From the NCBI RefSeq assembly GCF_021109255.1, contig NZ_JAJODG010000001.1: DNA of 64,000 nt; one strand, 5' to 3'. Shown piece after piece: positions 42,376 to 50,483 of the stretch. The notes under the pieces were generated by a model. The model ran no database searches and was not told where the DNA came from. It saw nothing but the letters and a program-made list of their open reading frames with translations. Each line of letters starts with the position of its first letter. Position 1 is the first letter of the stretch. The DNA comes from Merdimmobilis hominis (lineage in GTDB: Bacteria; Bacillota; Clostridia; Oscillospirales; Ruminococcaceae). The position numbers and the translations under genes are program-made.

Positions 42376-43812
42376 ATGGCAGAGCAAAAGAAGATGGTGG
42401 AAGCCATCACCTCAATGGATGTGGACTTCGCCAAATGGTACACCGACGTGGTGCGCAAGGCCGACCTGGCCGACTATTCCAGCGTCAAGGGGTGCACCAT
42501 CATCCGGCCTTACGGCTGTGCAATCTGGGAAAATATCCGGGATATTTTGGATGGCATGTTCAAAGAGACCGGCCATGAAAACGTCATGATGCCCCTTCTC
42601 ATCCCTGAAAGCCTGCTGCAGAAGGAGAAGGACCATGTGGAGGGCTTTGCCCCTGAAGTCGCCTGGGTTACCCAGGGCGGCCAAGAGAAGCTGACTGAGC
42701 GGCTGTGCGTCCGCCCCACCTCCGAGGTGCTGTTCTGCGAGCACTACTCCCACATCATCAACTCCTACCGGGATCTGCCCATGCTGTACAACCAGTGGTG
42801 TTCGGTGGTGCGGTGGGAGAAAACCACCCGCCCCTTCCTGCGGACCACCGAGTTCTGGTGGCAGGAGGGCCACACCATGCATGAAACCGCTGAGGAGGCC
42901 ATGGCCGAGACCGAGCAGATGCTGAACATCTACGCCCGGATGTGCGAGGAATACCTGGCCATCCCGGTGCTGAAAGGCCGCAAGACTGAGAAAGAGCAGT
43001 TCGCCGGCGCCCAGGCCACCTACACCATCGAGGCCATGATGCACGACGGCAAAGCCCTCCAGAGCGGCACCAGCCACTACTTCGGGGACGGCTTTGCCCG
43101 GGCCTTTGACATCACCTTCCAGGGCCAGGACAACAAACCCGCCTACCCCCACCAGACCTCCTGGGGCATGTCCACCCGGATCATCGGCGCCATCATCATG
43201 ACCCATGGCGACGACAACGGCTTGGCCCTGCCTCCCGCGGTGGCCCCCATCCAGGTGGTCATCGTCCCCATCGCCCAGCACAAGGAGGGCGTTTTGGACA
43301 AAGCCGAAGAGCTCCGCAAGCGCCTCTCGGCCATCTGCCGGGTCAAGTGCGACGCCAGCGACAACAGCCCCGGCTGGAAGTTTGCCCAGTATGAGATGAA
43401 AGGCGTCCCCCTGCGGCTGGAGATCGGCCCCAAGGACATCGAAAACAACCAGTGTGTCCTGGTCCGCCGGGACAACCGGGAAAAAACCATCGTCCCCCTG
43501 GATCAGCTGGAGGAGAAAATCCCCGAGCTTTTGAAAGCCGTCCACGACGGCCTCTACCAGCGGGCCCTGGAGAACCGGGAGAACCGCACCTACACCGCCA
43601 CCAGCATGGAGGAGATGATCCAGCTGGCCAACGAGAAATCCGGCTTTATCAAAGCCATGTGGTGCGGCGACTTGGAGTGCGAGATGAAGCTGAAAGAGCA
43701 GGCCGGCGTCACCAGCCGCTGCATGCCCTTTGAGCAGGAGCATCTCTCCGACGTGTGCGTCTGCTGCGGCAAGCCCGCCAAATCCATGGTGGTTTGGGGC
43801 AAAGCCTATTAA
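42376..43812 (+). CDS. proS: Prolyl-tRNA synthetase, short (archaeal/eukaryotic-like) type
   Basis: A 478-residue class II synthetase charging tRNA-Pro. Motif 2 region (VVRWEKTTRPFLRTTEFWWQEGH) and motif 3 (GMSTRIIGAIIMTHGD) are visible. There is no editing INS insertion between motifs 2 and 3, and the protein ends in a Cys-bearing domain (VCVCCGKPA) with the terminal Tyr typical of the archaeal-type enzyme. ATG 42376 follows CGGAGGAA. Confidence 0.95.
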   Translation: MAEQKKMVEAITSMDVDFAKWYTDVVRKADLADYSSVKGCTIIRPYGCAIWENIRDILDGMFKETGHENVMMPLLIPESLLQKEKDHVEGFAPEVAWVTQGGQEKLTERLCVRPTSEVLFCEHYSHIINSYRDLPMLYNQWCSVVRWEKTTRPFLRTTEFWWQEGHTMHETAEEAMAETEQMLNIYARMCEEYLAIPVLKGRKTEKEQFAGAQATYTIEAMMHDGKALQSGTSHYFGDGFARAFDITFQGQDNKPAYPHQTSWGMSTRIIGAIIMTHGDDNGLALPPAVAPIQVVIVPIAQHKEGVLDKAEELRKRLSAICRVKCDASDNSPGWKFAQYEMKGVPLRLEIGPKDIENNQCVLVRRDNREKTIVPLDQLEEKIPELLKAVHDGLYQRALENRENRTYTATSMEEMIQLANEKSGFIKAMWCGDLECEMKLKEQAGVTSRCMPFEQEHLSDVCVCCGKPAKSMVVWGKAY

Positions 43813-43820
43813 ATAGAACC

Positions 43821-43857
43821 AAAAGGGAGCCCATCCACCGGATGGGCTCCCTTTTTT
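43821..43857. terminator. Terminator after proS
   Basis: AAAAGGGAGCCCATCC (43821-43836) pairs with 43840-43855, ACC loop, then a T run. It also faces the convergent gene at 43905. Confidence 0.92.
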
Positions 43858-43904
43858 GCTTATTTGCTCTTCGCGGCCAAACCTTGGCATGCCTGTTTGA
43901 GGAA

Positions 43905-44174
43905 TCAGCCCTTTTTCTCTGGGCTTTTTGCCTGGGGGAAAACCATTTTCTTCTCCCGGGCAGAGGGGGCTTTGTTGGCTTGGATGTACAGCTCGGCAGC
44001 CTCCTCCAGCTTGGGGAAGGCCCGCTGGGCTTGGCTCAATACGGAATTGATCCGCAAAAGGGTCATGGAGTGGATCGCCGCGGAGATCAAGCTGAACACA
44101 GCGGCTAAAGCTGCACAAAATACCACAGTGCGGCGCAGCTTCTTGGGCAGGCGGGGAGAGGGAACTTTACTCAT
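43905..44174 (-). CDS. Small membrane protein of unknown function
   Basis: An 89-residue protein: basic N-terminus (SPRLPKKLRRT), one transmembrane helix (about 17-36), then a helical segment rich in Glu/Ala/Gln and a Lys-rich tail. No family recognised. AAAGGAGG lies 8 nt before ATG 44174, supporting expression. It reads toward proS and shares the terminator. Confidence 0.6.
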   Translation of the reverse strand: MSKVPSPRLPKKLRRTVVFCAALAAVFSLISAAIHSMTLLRINSVLSQAQRAFPKLEEAAELYIQANKAPSAREKKMVFPQAKSPEKKG

Positions 44175-44259
44175 CGGGAAAACCTCCTTTGGGGGTGGCT
44201 GCTTTGGTTGTTTCCCCTAGTATAGCACATGGCTGCGGCGAAATGAAGTCCCGGCGCCC

Positions 44260-44709
44260 TTATAGGAAGTTATCCATCAGGGTGATTTCACTGGTTTCAT
44301 CGGGGCGGAGTTTGGTGTGGCGCTGAATCTCTCCATAGAGGTGCAGCTGAATCCGCTCGCAGAGCTCCCCGGCTACCAGCCCGGCGTAGGGCAGCATGCC
44401 ATAAGGATCGGTATCGTTGCGGCGAATAGGTCTCAGGAGCCGTTTTTCAAAGGCGTGCAGCGCTCCTAGAAGGACTTCCAGTTCCCCACGGGTAAAGGGT
44501 ATGGCCACTGGTTCATCGTTTTCCGGGTGATCCAAATGGTAATTCTTCCACTCCCGCAGGCGGCGGCAGGCCCGCAGATAGACCCTCCGGGCGACATCGG
44601 GGGAAAGGCCCAGCTCCTCAGCTACCCCTTTATAGCTCTTTTTTTGCTCTACCTTCCATTGGTAAACCTCTTTTTGCAATGGAGTGAGAATAGAAAGGTC
44701 TTGCTCCAT
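44260..44709 (-). CDS. Sigma-factor region-4-like DNA-binding protein
   Basis: A 149-residue protein. Residues 8-55 (TPLQKEVYQWKVEQKKSYKG, then VAEELGLSPDVARRVYLRACRRLREW) look like a sigma-70 region 4 helix-turn-helix. There is no region 2, so it is not a complete sigma factor. The C-terminal half (TRGELEVLLGALHAFEKRLLRPIRR) is unassigned. ATG 44709 follows AAAGGAGG. It is divergent from an XRE regulator across a short AT-rich gap with a palindrome. Confidence 0.65.
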   Translation of the reverse strand: MEQDLSILTPLQKEVYQWKVEQKKSYKGVAEELGLSPDVARRVYLRACRRLREWKNYHLDHPENDEPVAIPFTRGELEVLLGALHAFEKRLLRPIRRNDTDPYGMLPYAGLVAGELCERIQLHLYGEIQRHTKLRPDETSEITLMDNFL

Positions 44710-44754
44710 CTTGCCAAACCTCCTTTTTTATAGGTATCGTGTCAGTTTACTTGT

Positions 44755-44783
44755 ATTATAATTGAAAAATGTCAGAGATACAA
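44755..44783 (-). promoter_or_regulatory. Promoter for the sigma-region-4-like gene
   Basis: Minus-strand TTGTAT (44778-44783), 17 nt, TATAAT (44755-44760). Confidence 0.65.
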
Positions 44784-44790
44784 GCTTTAT

Positions 44791-44809
44791 AGTACTTAAA
44801 ATAAGTACT
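44791..44809. promoter_or_regulatory. Operator-like palindrome between divergent regulators
   Basis: AGTACTTA-AAA-TAAGTACT has perfect 8-bp arms. A degenerate second copy (AGTACAT...ATATACT) lies at about 44834-44853. It is a likely site for the XRE protein. Confidence 0.65.
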
Positions 44810-44870
44810 TTCAACCAGATTTTCAATCTTAACAGTACATACTATCATATACTTAAAGGTAGGTGATGGT

Positions 44871-45248
44871 ATGGCAAAGAAAGTTGGCGACCCGGAAATT
44901 ATTTCTTCGTTGAGCAGCCGTGTTCGTTCTTTGAGAGAGGGAATGGGAATTTCAAGAGCGGATTTGGCAAAAGCAGTCGGTGTTACCGACTTTACCATTA
45001 TGGAAATTGAGAAGGGTAGAAGAGGAGTATCAGTAACTACCCTTCGAGACCTAGCTAAGGCATTGGGCACAACGACTGATTACCTGCTCTCTGAGAGGGA
45101 TCCTCTTTCAGATGTTCGTGAAGTTACGGCATTACTCGCCGCGCTGGAGCCGGTTTATCAAAAGGATGTTCTTACATCGGTGAAGGCCCAAATCCATTCC
45201 ATCCGCACTGCCGAAAAACGCGCCCCTCAAGATGAAACAGACCAATAA
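44871..45248 (+). CDS. XRE-family helix-turn-helix regulator
   Basis: A 125-residue protein. The Cro/CI-type HTH spans about 18-75 (LSSRVRSLREGMGISRADLA, KAVGVTDFTIMEIEKGRRG, LRDLAKALGTTTDYLL). The remaining 50 residues are unassigned. Codon use is AT-richer than in the surrounding genes, hinting at recent acquisition, though no phage or conjugation gene is adjacent. The ribosome site is AGGTAGG. Divergent from the region-4-like gene; the palindrome at 44791 suggests control of both. Confidence 0.82.
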   Translation: MAKKVGDPEIISSLSSRVRSLREGMGISRADLAKAVGVTDFTIMEIEKGRRGVSVTTLRDLAKALGTTTDYLLSERDPLSDVREVTALLAALEPVYQKDVLTSVKAQIHSIRTAEKRAPQDETDQ

Positions 45249-45250
45249 GA

Positions 45251-45289
45251 CCCATGGCCACCCAAACCTGGCTGTGGGTTTTCTTTTTT
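45251..45289 (+). terminator. Terminator after the XRE gene
   Basis: CCCATGGCCA (45251-45260) and TGGCTGTGGG (45269-45278) form an imperfect stem with G-T pairs, followed by TTTTCTTTTTT. Confidence 0.7.
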
Positions 45290-45290
45290 C

Positions 45291-45774
45291 TTCAGGGAAG
45301 GCTTCCCTGTAACCTAGCTTCCTGGGGCTTCCAGCCCCCGCACCCCCGGCCAGGCGCCTTTTTGCACGAAAAAGGCCCTGGACCCAAAAGCGTGTTTAAG
45401 GGGGGCCGAACTACTCGCGGCACAGGCGAAGTCCGGCCCCCCTTAAAAATCCCCCTCTGCCGGGGGTGGCTACCGAGAAAAATAGACTCTTTACAGCCCC
45501 GCGAGGGCATCCGCGTTAGCGGAAAAATCCTTCGCTCGAGGCGTGGAGAGCCTCTAAGAAGGATTTTCCGAGCGTACTAATTGCCGCGAAGGGGGGCCGG
45601 GGTCTCCCCGGCGAGCTTTGGTTCCTTTCTCTCGTCAGAAAGGAACCACGGGGGTTTGGGGGCGTGCAGCGCCCCATAAAACCAATTCCAAGATGGAATC
45701 TTGCCTAGGCTTGGGGTGCGGGGGCTGGAAGCCCCAGGAGACCAGGGTTCCAGGGTAACTACCCTAAGAAGTGG
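45291..45774. repeat. Hairpin-rich element bounded by inverted repeats
   Basis: A block of about 480 nt with no supported gene. A perfect 26-nt inverted repeat joins 45321-45346 and 45713-45738. Between and around the repeats are roughly a dozen stems, among them GCCTTTTT/AAAAAGGC (within about 45350-45396), TTTAAGGGGGGCCG with its complement, CCGC-GTTA-GCGG, CCGGGG-TCT-CCCCGG, GGTTCCTTTCT/AGAAAGGAACC, GGGGCG/CGCCCC and AGGGTA/TACCCT. It could be a non-autonomous palindromic repeat (MITE-like) or a large folded RNA. No transposase is present. Confidence 0.6.
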
Positions 45775-45893
45775 TACCCTTGGATAAAGTCTCCTTTTCC
45801 TTTGTATAAAGTATACAAATTGTTCCTAGAATCTTCTTCGGAACCAACGAAAATAGAAAATCGCCAAAATTGCGAAAAAATGCGAAAAAACCC

Positions 45894-45922
45894 TTGCAAT
45901 CGGCCCCGGAATCATGTATTAT
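45894..45922 (+). promoter_or_regulatory. Promoter of the S10-spc-alpha superoperon
   Basis: TTGCAA (45894-45899), 17 nt, TATTAT (45917-45922), overlapping a TATAAT at 45920. It gives a leader of about 320 nt. Confidence 0.7.
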
Positions 45923-46120
45923 AATAAGGCGTGACTGCACAGGCACCCTGTAAAAGGGTACCAGATATGCGATGAAGCGAGAGGTGGCCGCTGTTTGCGG
46001 GGAATTTTCGCTGAGTATGTCCGATTTTAAACCGGGCGACTTTAAATACTGACATTATGTCACCGAAGGGTGTTTCCCTGCGGAATGGTATGGGTTTGCG
46101 TCAAAAACAAACCGAAAGTC

Positions 46121-46165
46121 CCGGCTAAACTGTGTCAAAAATGGCATAAGTTTATCCGGTTTTTT
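46121..46165 (+). promoter_or_regulatory. Attenuator-like stem in the S10 leader
   Basis: CCGG-C-TAAACT (46121-46131) pairs with AGTTTA-T-CCGG (46149-46159), one mismatch, 17-nt loop, then TTTTTT (46160-46165). A competing pair GGCATA (46143-46148)/TATGCC (46167-46172) crosses it. An earlier stem GGTTTG/CAAACC spans 46093-46113. In E. coli, L4 terminates transcription in the S10 leader; a similar role is inferred here. Confidence 0.55.
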
Positions 46166-46249
46166 CTATGCCAGGCCGCGAAACACACGGCGGGGTGTTC
46201 AGTATAGAAAGCGTCGCTAACGAGTCAAATTATCAAGGAGGCGATGAAA

Positions 46250-46561
46250 GTGGCAGTCAAAGAAAAAATCCGCATCCGACTGAAAGGTTACGATCATCAG
46301 TTGGTGGATGCCGCAGCAGAGAAGATCGTGGAGACCGCGAAGCGCACTGGCGCCCGGGTATCCGGCCCGATCCCGCTGCCCACCGAGAAAGAGATCGTCA
46401 CCATCCTGCGCGCTGTGCACAAGTACAAAGACAGCCGTGAGCAGTTTGAGATGAGAACCCACAAGAGACTCATTGACATCCTGAGACCTTCCAACAAAAC
46501 CGTGGAAGCTCTCACTGGTCTTGAGCTCCCTGCCGGTGTCGAGATCGAGATTAAGCTGTAA
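46250..46561 (+). CDS. rpsJ: Small ribosomal subunit protein S10
   Basis: A 103-residue S10 (KIRIRLKGYDHQLVD, MRTHKRLIDI, GVEIEIKL). It also takes part in NusB-NusE antitermination. GTG at 46250 is preferred because AAGGAGG at 46235-46241 is 8 nt upstream, while the in-frame ATG at 46244 is only 2 nt away. First gene of the superoperon, behind a long structured leader. Confidence 0.96.
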   Translation: MAVKEKIRIRLKGYDHQLVDAAAEKIVETAKRTGARVSGPIPLPTEKEIVTILRAVHKYKDSREQFEMRTHKRLIDILRPSNKTVEALTGLELPAGVEIEIKL

Positions 46562-46636
46562 TCTCAAAAACAGGTCTTGGCAGCGGGTCAAGTTGGCAGA
46601 AAGACGCCAACCAATAACCTTAGGAGGTAGGAAAAC

Positions 46637-47269
46637 ATGCAAAAATGCATCGTAGGCAAAAAGATTGGCATGACCCAGCTTTTTGACGAAAAAGGCAAAG
46701 TAATCCCCGTCACTGTCATTGAGGCAGGCCCTTGCGTTGTCGTTCAGAAGAAGACAATCGAAAACGACGGTTATGAAGCCGTGCAGATCGGTTTCGGCGA
46801 CAAGAGCGAGAAAAATGCAAACAAGCCCATGAAAGGCCACTTTGCAAAGGCTGACGTCGCCCTCAAGAGAGTGCTGCGGGAATTCCGGCTGGATGACTGC
46901 TCTTCCATCAATGTAGGCGACATCATCAAGGCCGACACCTTCGCCGTCGGCGACGCCGTGGATGTTTGCGGCACCAGCAAAGGTAAAGGTTTTGCCGGTT
47001 CCATCAAACGCCATGGGTATTCCAGATTGAAAGAGACACATGGTACAGGTCCTGTTCACAGACATGCGGGCTCCATGGGTGCTAACTCCACTCCGTCCAA
47101 AGTCTACAAGGGTAAAGGCCTCCCCGGCCACATGGGCGCTGAGCGGGTCACCGTTCAGAACCTGGACGTGGTAAAGGTCGATGTCGAGAACAACCTGATC
47201 GCGCTTAGAGGCGCTATTCCCGGCCCCAAAGGCGGAGTAGTGTTCATCACCGACAGCGTGAAGGCGTAA
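46637..47269 (+). CDS. rplC: Large ribosomal subunit protein L3
   Basis: A 210-residue L3, an early 23S rRNA binder near the peptidyl-transferase centre. The IGMTQLFDEKGKVIPVTVIE start, SKGKGFAGSIKRHGYSR and the conserved SMGANSTPSKVYKGKGLPGH loop are present. It is 75 nt after rpsJ with AGGAGG upstream. Confidence 0.97.
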   Translation: MQKCIVGKKIGMTQLFDEKGKVIPVTVIEAGPCVVVQKKTIENDGYEAVQIGFGDKSEKNANKPMKGHFAKADVALKRVLREFRLDDCSSINVGDIIKADTFAVGDAVDVCGTSKGKGFAGSIKRHGYSRLKETHGTGPVHRHAGSMGANSTPSKVYKGKGLPGHMGAERVTVQNLDVVKVDVENNLIALRGAIPGPKGGVVFITDSVKA

Positions 47270-47286
47270 GGAAGGAGGAAAACACA

Positions 47287-47910
47287 ATGGCACAGGTTAC
47301 AGTGTTTGATATGGCTGGCAAAAGCGTCGGCGAGATGACCCTTTCGGATGCCATCTTCGGGATTGAGCCCAACACCGCAGTTATGCACGCTGCAGTTGTG
47401 AATTACCTTGCAAACCAGCGCCAGGGCACCCAGTCCACCCTGACCCGGACCGAAGTCAGAGGCGGCGGCCGCAAACCCTGGAGACAGAAGGGCACCGGAC
47501 ATGCAAGACAGGGTTCCATCCGCGCTCCCCAGTGGAGACACGGCGGCGTTGCCCTGGGCCCCAAGCCCCGCGATTACAGCTACACTCTGAACAAAAAAGT
47601 GAAGAGACTGGCTATCAAATCCGCTTTCTCCTCCAAAGTTTTGGAGAACAACATGATCGTTGTGGACAACATCGCTGTAGACGGTTACAAAACCAAAGCG
47701 GTTGTCAACATGCTCAAAGCTTTGGGTGCAGATAAAAAAGCGTTGATCGTTATGCCCTGTGTGGATGAAAAACTCATCGCCAGCGCAAACAACATTCCCG
47801 GCGTCAAGACCGCTCTGGTCAACACCCTGAATGTGTACGACATCCTCAACTACGACAAATTCATCGTGGCCAAAGATGCCGTAGCTAAGATTGAGGAGGT
47901 GTACGCATAA
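47287..47910 (+). CDS. rplD: Large ribosomal subunit protein L4
   Basis: A 207-residue L4 lining the exit tunnel. The tunnel-loop motif KPWRQKGTGHARQGSIRAPQ is intact. In E. coli L4 also represses the S10 operon through its leader, which makes the leader stem at 46121 of interest. Its stop overlaps rplW by 1 nt. Confidence 0.97.
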   Translation: MAQVTVFDMAGKSVGEMTLSDAIFGIEPNTAVMHAAVVNYLANQRQGTQSTLTRTEVRGGGRKPWRQKGTGHARQGSIRAPQWRHGGVALGPKPRDYSYTLNKKVKRLAIKSAFSSKVLENNMIVVDNIAVDGYKTKAVVNMLKALGADKKALIVMPCVDEKLIASANNIPGVKTALVNTLNVYDILNYDKFIVAKDAVAKIEEVYA

Positions 47911-48206
47911 TGAAAGCTGCACAGGACATTATCCTGAAGCCCGTCATCACCGAGGCTAGCATGTCTGGCATCGCCGACCGGAAGTACACCTTCAAGGTCG
48001 CCAAAGATGCCAACAAAATTGAGATTGCCGCGGCAGTCGAAGCTCTCTTTGCCGGCACCAAAGTTGCCAAAGTCAACACCATGAACTGCAAAGGCAAAGC
48101 GAAGAGAATGGGCGCCCACCAGGGCTACCGCCCCGATTGGAAAAAGGCCATCGTCACCCTGACCGCTGATTCCAAGGGCATTGAATTCTTTGAGAGCATG
48201 ATGTAA
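47910..48206 (+). CDS. rplW: Large ribosomal subunit protein L23
   Basis: A 98-residue L23 at the tunnel exit, docking site for trigger factor and SRP. The start ILKPVITEASMSG and the KVNTMNCKGKAKRMG segment are typical. ATG overlaps the rplD stop (TAATG), implying translational coupling. Confidence 0.96.
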   Translation: MKAAQDIILKPVITEASMSGIADRKYTFKVAKDANKIEIAAAVEALFAGTKVAKVNTMNCKGKAKRMGAHQGYRPDWKKAIVTLTADSKGIEFFESMM

Positions 48207-48276
48207 TGCGCGCTTGCGCAGTGTATGGGATAACTCATAAATCCCGCAAAACCGTTATGAGGAGAGTGAAACTGTA

Positions 48277-49110
48277 ATGGCTATTAAGAGCTTTAAGCCG
48301 ACAACGCCTGGCCGCCGTCAGATGACCGTGACCGATTACACAGGCCTGTCGAAGGTTGCTCCTGAAAGAAGCCTTCTTGAAGAGATCAAGAAGAACTCCG
48401 GCCGCAACAACTTGGGTAGAATTACCGTTCGGCACCGTGGTGGCGCCAACCGGAAAAAATACCGCGTAATCGATTTCAAGAGAGATAAAGTGGACATGAG
48501 CGCCACCGTTCTGACTCTGGAATATGACCCCAACCGCTCCGCTCACATCGCCCTGGTTCAGTACGAGGATGGCGAGAAACGCTATATCGTTGCTCCCAAC
48601 GGCCTGAAGGTCGGCGACAAAGTGGTTTCCGGTGCTAGCGCCGACATCGTGGCCGGCAACGCCCTGCCCCTTGTCAACATCCCCGTTGGTACCTTCATCC
48701 ACAACGTGGAGCTGTACCCTGGCAAAGGCGCCCAGCTGGCTAGAGCCGCTGGCATCCAGGCCCAGCTGATGGCAAAAGAAGGCGCTTACGCGCTGATCCG
48801 CCTGCCTTCCGGCGAGCTGAGAAACGTACCTGTCGAGTGTATGGCCACCATCGGCCAGGTCGGCAACATCGACCATGAGAACGTCCACATCGGCAAAGCC
48901 GGCCGGAAACGTCACATGGGCTGGAGACCGACCGTCCGCGGTTCTGTCATGAACCCCTGCGACCACCCCCACGGCGGTGGTGAGGGCAAGAGCCCTGTGG
49001 GCCGTCCCGGTCCTGTTACCCCCTGGGGTAAACCCGCACTGGGCTACAAGACCAGAGCGAAACATCACCGCTCCGACAAGTACATTGTCAAACGCCGCAA
49101 CGACAAGTAA
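48277..49110 (+). CDS. rplB: Large ribosomal subunit protein L2
   Basis: A 277-residue L2, needed for subunit joining and the peptidyl-transferase centre. MAIKSFKPTTPGRRQMTV, the conserved HPHGGGEGKSPVGRPGPVTPWG loop with the essential His, and a basic C-terminus are present. Confidence 0.97.
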   Translation: MAIKSFKPTTPGRRQMTVTDYTGLSKVAPERSLLEEIKKNSGRNNLGRITVRHRGGANRKKYRVIDFKRDKVDMSATVLTLEYDPNRSAHIALVQYEDGEKRYIVAPNGLKVGDKVVSGASADIVAGNALPLVNIPVGTFIHNVELYPGKGAQLARAAGIQAQLMAKEGAYALIRLPSGELRNVPVECMATIGQVGNIDHENVHIGKAGRKRHMGWRPTVRGSVMNPCDHPHGGGEGKSPVGRPGPVTPWGKPALGYKTRAKHHRSDKYIVKRRNDK

Positions 49111-49137
49111 GGCGTGCTGAAAGGAGGCAGATGAACA

Positions 49138-49419
49138 ATGGGCAGAAGTGTTAAAAAAGGACCATTCGTCCAGCCGAAACTGCTGGTTCGAGTAAAAGAA
49201 ATGAACACTGCCGGCGAGAAGAAAGTTCTCAAAACCTGGAGCAGATCGTCCACCATTTTCCCTGATTTTGTTGGGCACACATTTGCTGTTCACGACGGCC
49301 GCAAACACGTTCCGGTCTATGTCACCGAAGATATGGTTGGACATAAGCTGGGCGAGTTCGCCCCCACCAGAACCTACAGAGGTCATGCCGGCTCTAAGAA
49401 ATCCAATACAGGGAAGTAA
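49138..49419 (+). CDS. rpsS: Small ribosomal subunit protein S19
   Basis: A 93-residue S19 in the head of the 30S subunit, contacting 23S rRNA across the interface. GRSVKKGPF start, WSRSSTIFPDFVGHTFAVH and APTRTYRGHAGSKK end are standard. AAAGGAGG lies before ATG. Confidence 0.97.
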   Translation: MGRSVKKGPFVQPKLLVRVKEMNTAGEKKVLKTWSRSSTIFPDFVGHTFAVHDGRKHVPVYVTEDMVGHKLGEFAPTRTYRGHAGSKKSNTGK

Positions 49420-49443
49420 CCAGGCCGAAAGGAGGATTAACAC

Positions 49444-49779
49444 ATGGAAGCAAGGGCTTATTTAAATTATGCCCGCATTGCACCCCGCAAGGTGCAGATC
49501 GTGCTTGATCTGATTCGGAACAAGCCGGTCGACGTGGCAATGGCTACACTGAAACTGACCCCCAAGGCTGCTTGTGAGCCACTGGAAAAGCTCCTGAAAT
49601 CGGCCATGGCAAACGCGGAGAACAACCACAACATGGATAAGAACAAACTCTATGTTGCCGAGTGCTTTGTTTGCCCCGGACCCATTCTCAAGAGAATCAG
49701 ACCCAGAGCGCAGGGTAGAGCGTTTAAAGTTCTCAAGAGAACTTCGCACATCACCATCGTTCTGAAAGAGAAAGAATAA
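49444..49779 (+). CDS. rplV: Large ribosomal subunit protein L22
   Basis: A 111-residue L22 whose beta-hairpin forms part of the exit tunnel and the macrolide-binding region. ARIAPRKVQIVLDLIRNK and the PRAQGRAFKVLKRTSHITIV hairpin are present and unaltered in length. Confidence 0.97.
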   Translation: MEARAYLNYARIAPRKVQIVLDLIRNKPVDVAMATLKLTPKAACEPLEKLLKSAMANAENNHNMDKNKLYVAECFVCPGPILKRIRPRAQGRAFKVLKRTSHITIVLKEKE

Positions 49780-49799
49780 GCTGGAAGAGGAGGTAAATC

Positions 49800-50483
49800 A
49801 TGGGCCAAAAAGTAAATCCACACGGCTTGCGCGTGGGTGTCATCAAAGATTGGGATTCCCGCTGGTTTGCTAAGGACAACGCTTTCGGCGATACCTTGGT
49901 CGAGGATTACAACATCCGTAAATTCCTCAAGAAGACCTTGTTCGAGGCGGGTGTTCCGCGCATCGAGATCGAGCGTGACGCCACAAAGATCCGCATTCAT
50001 ATCCACTGCTCCAGACCCGGCATTGTCATCGGTAAGGGCGGTGCTGAGATTGAGAAGCTCAAAGCCCAGGTTGAGAAGATGGTCAACAAGGGCAAGACCG
50101 AGAAGCTCAACGTTTTCATCAACGTTGTCGAGGTCAAACAACCCGATAAAAATGCCCAGCTGGTCGCTGAAAACATCGCCGCACAGCTGGTCAACCGTGT
50201 CTCCTTCCGCCGCGCTATGAAGCAGGCCATCGGTCGTGCCATGAAGCTGGGCGCAAGAGGCATTAAGGTTCAGGTTTCCGGCCGCGTTGGCGGTGCTGAA
50301 ATCGCCCGGACCGAGCATTATCACGAAGGAACTATCCCGCTGCAGACCCTGCGTGCCGATATCGACTACGGGTTTGCTGAGGCGGACACCACCTACGGCA
50401 AGATCGGCGTCAAAGTCTGGATCTATGCAGGTGAGGTTCTGCAGGAAGTCAAGAAACCTCGTAAGGAAGGAGGCAACAAATAA
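49800..50483 (+). CDS. rpsC: Small ribosomal subunit protein S3
   Basis: A 227-residue S3 at the mRNA entry tunnel. It has the KH domain with RPGIVIGKGGAEIEKL and the C-terminal GRVGGAEIARTEHYHEGTIP region, and overlaps rplP by 1 nt. Confidence 0.97.
   Translation: MGQKVNPHGLRVGVIKDWDSRWFAKDNAFGDTLVEDYNIRKFLKKTLFEAGVPRIEIERDATKIRIHIHCSRPGIVIGKGGAEIEKLKAQVEKMVNKGKTEKLNVFINVVEVKQPDKNAQLVAENIAAQLVNRVSFRRAMKQAIGRAMKLGARGIKVQVSGRVGGAEIARTEHYHEGTIPLQTLRADIDYGFAEADTTYGKIGVKVWIYAGEVLQEVKKPRKEGGNK

Noticed and set aside
45254..45580. Short ORFs in the hairpin-rich block
   Set aside because: They run through multiple perfect stems, lack ribosome sites, and encode Pro/Arg/Gly-rich peptides.
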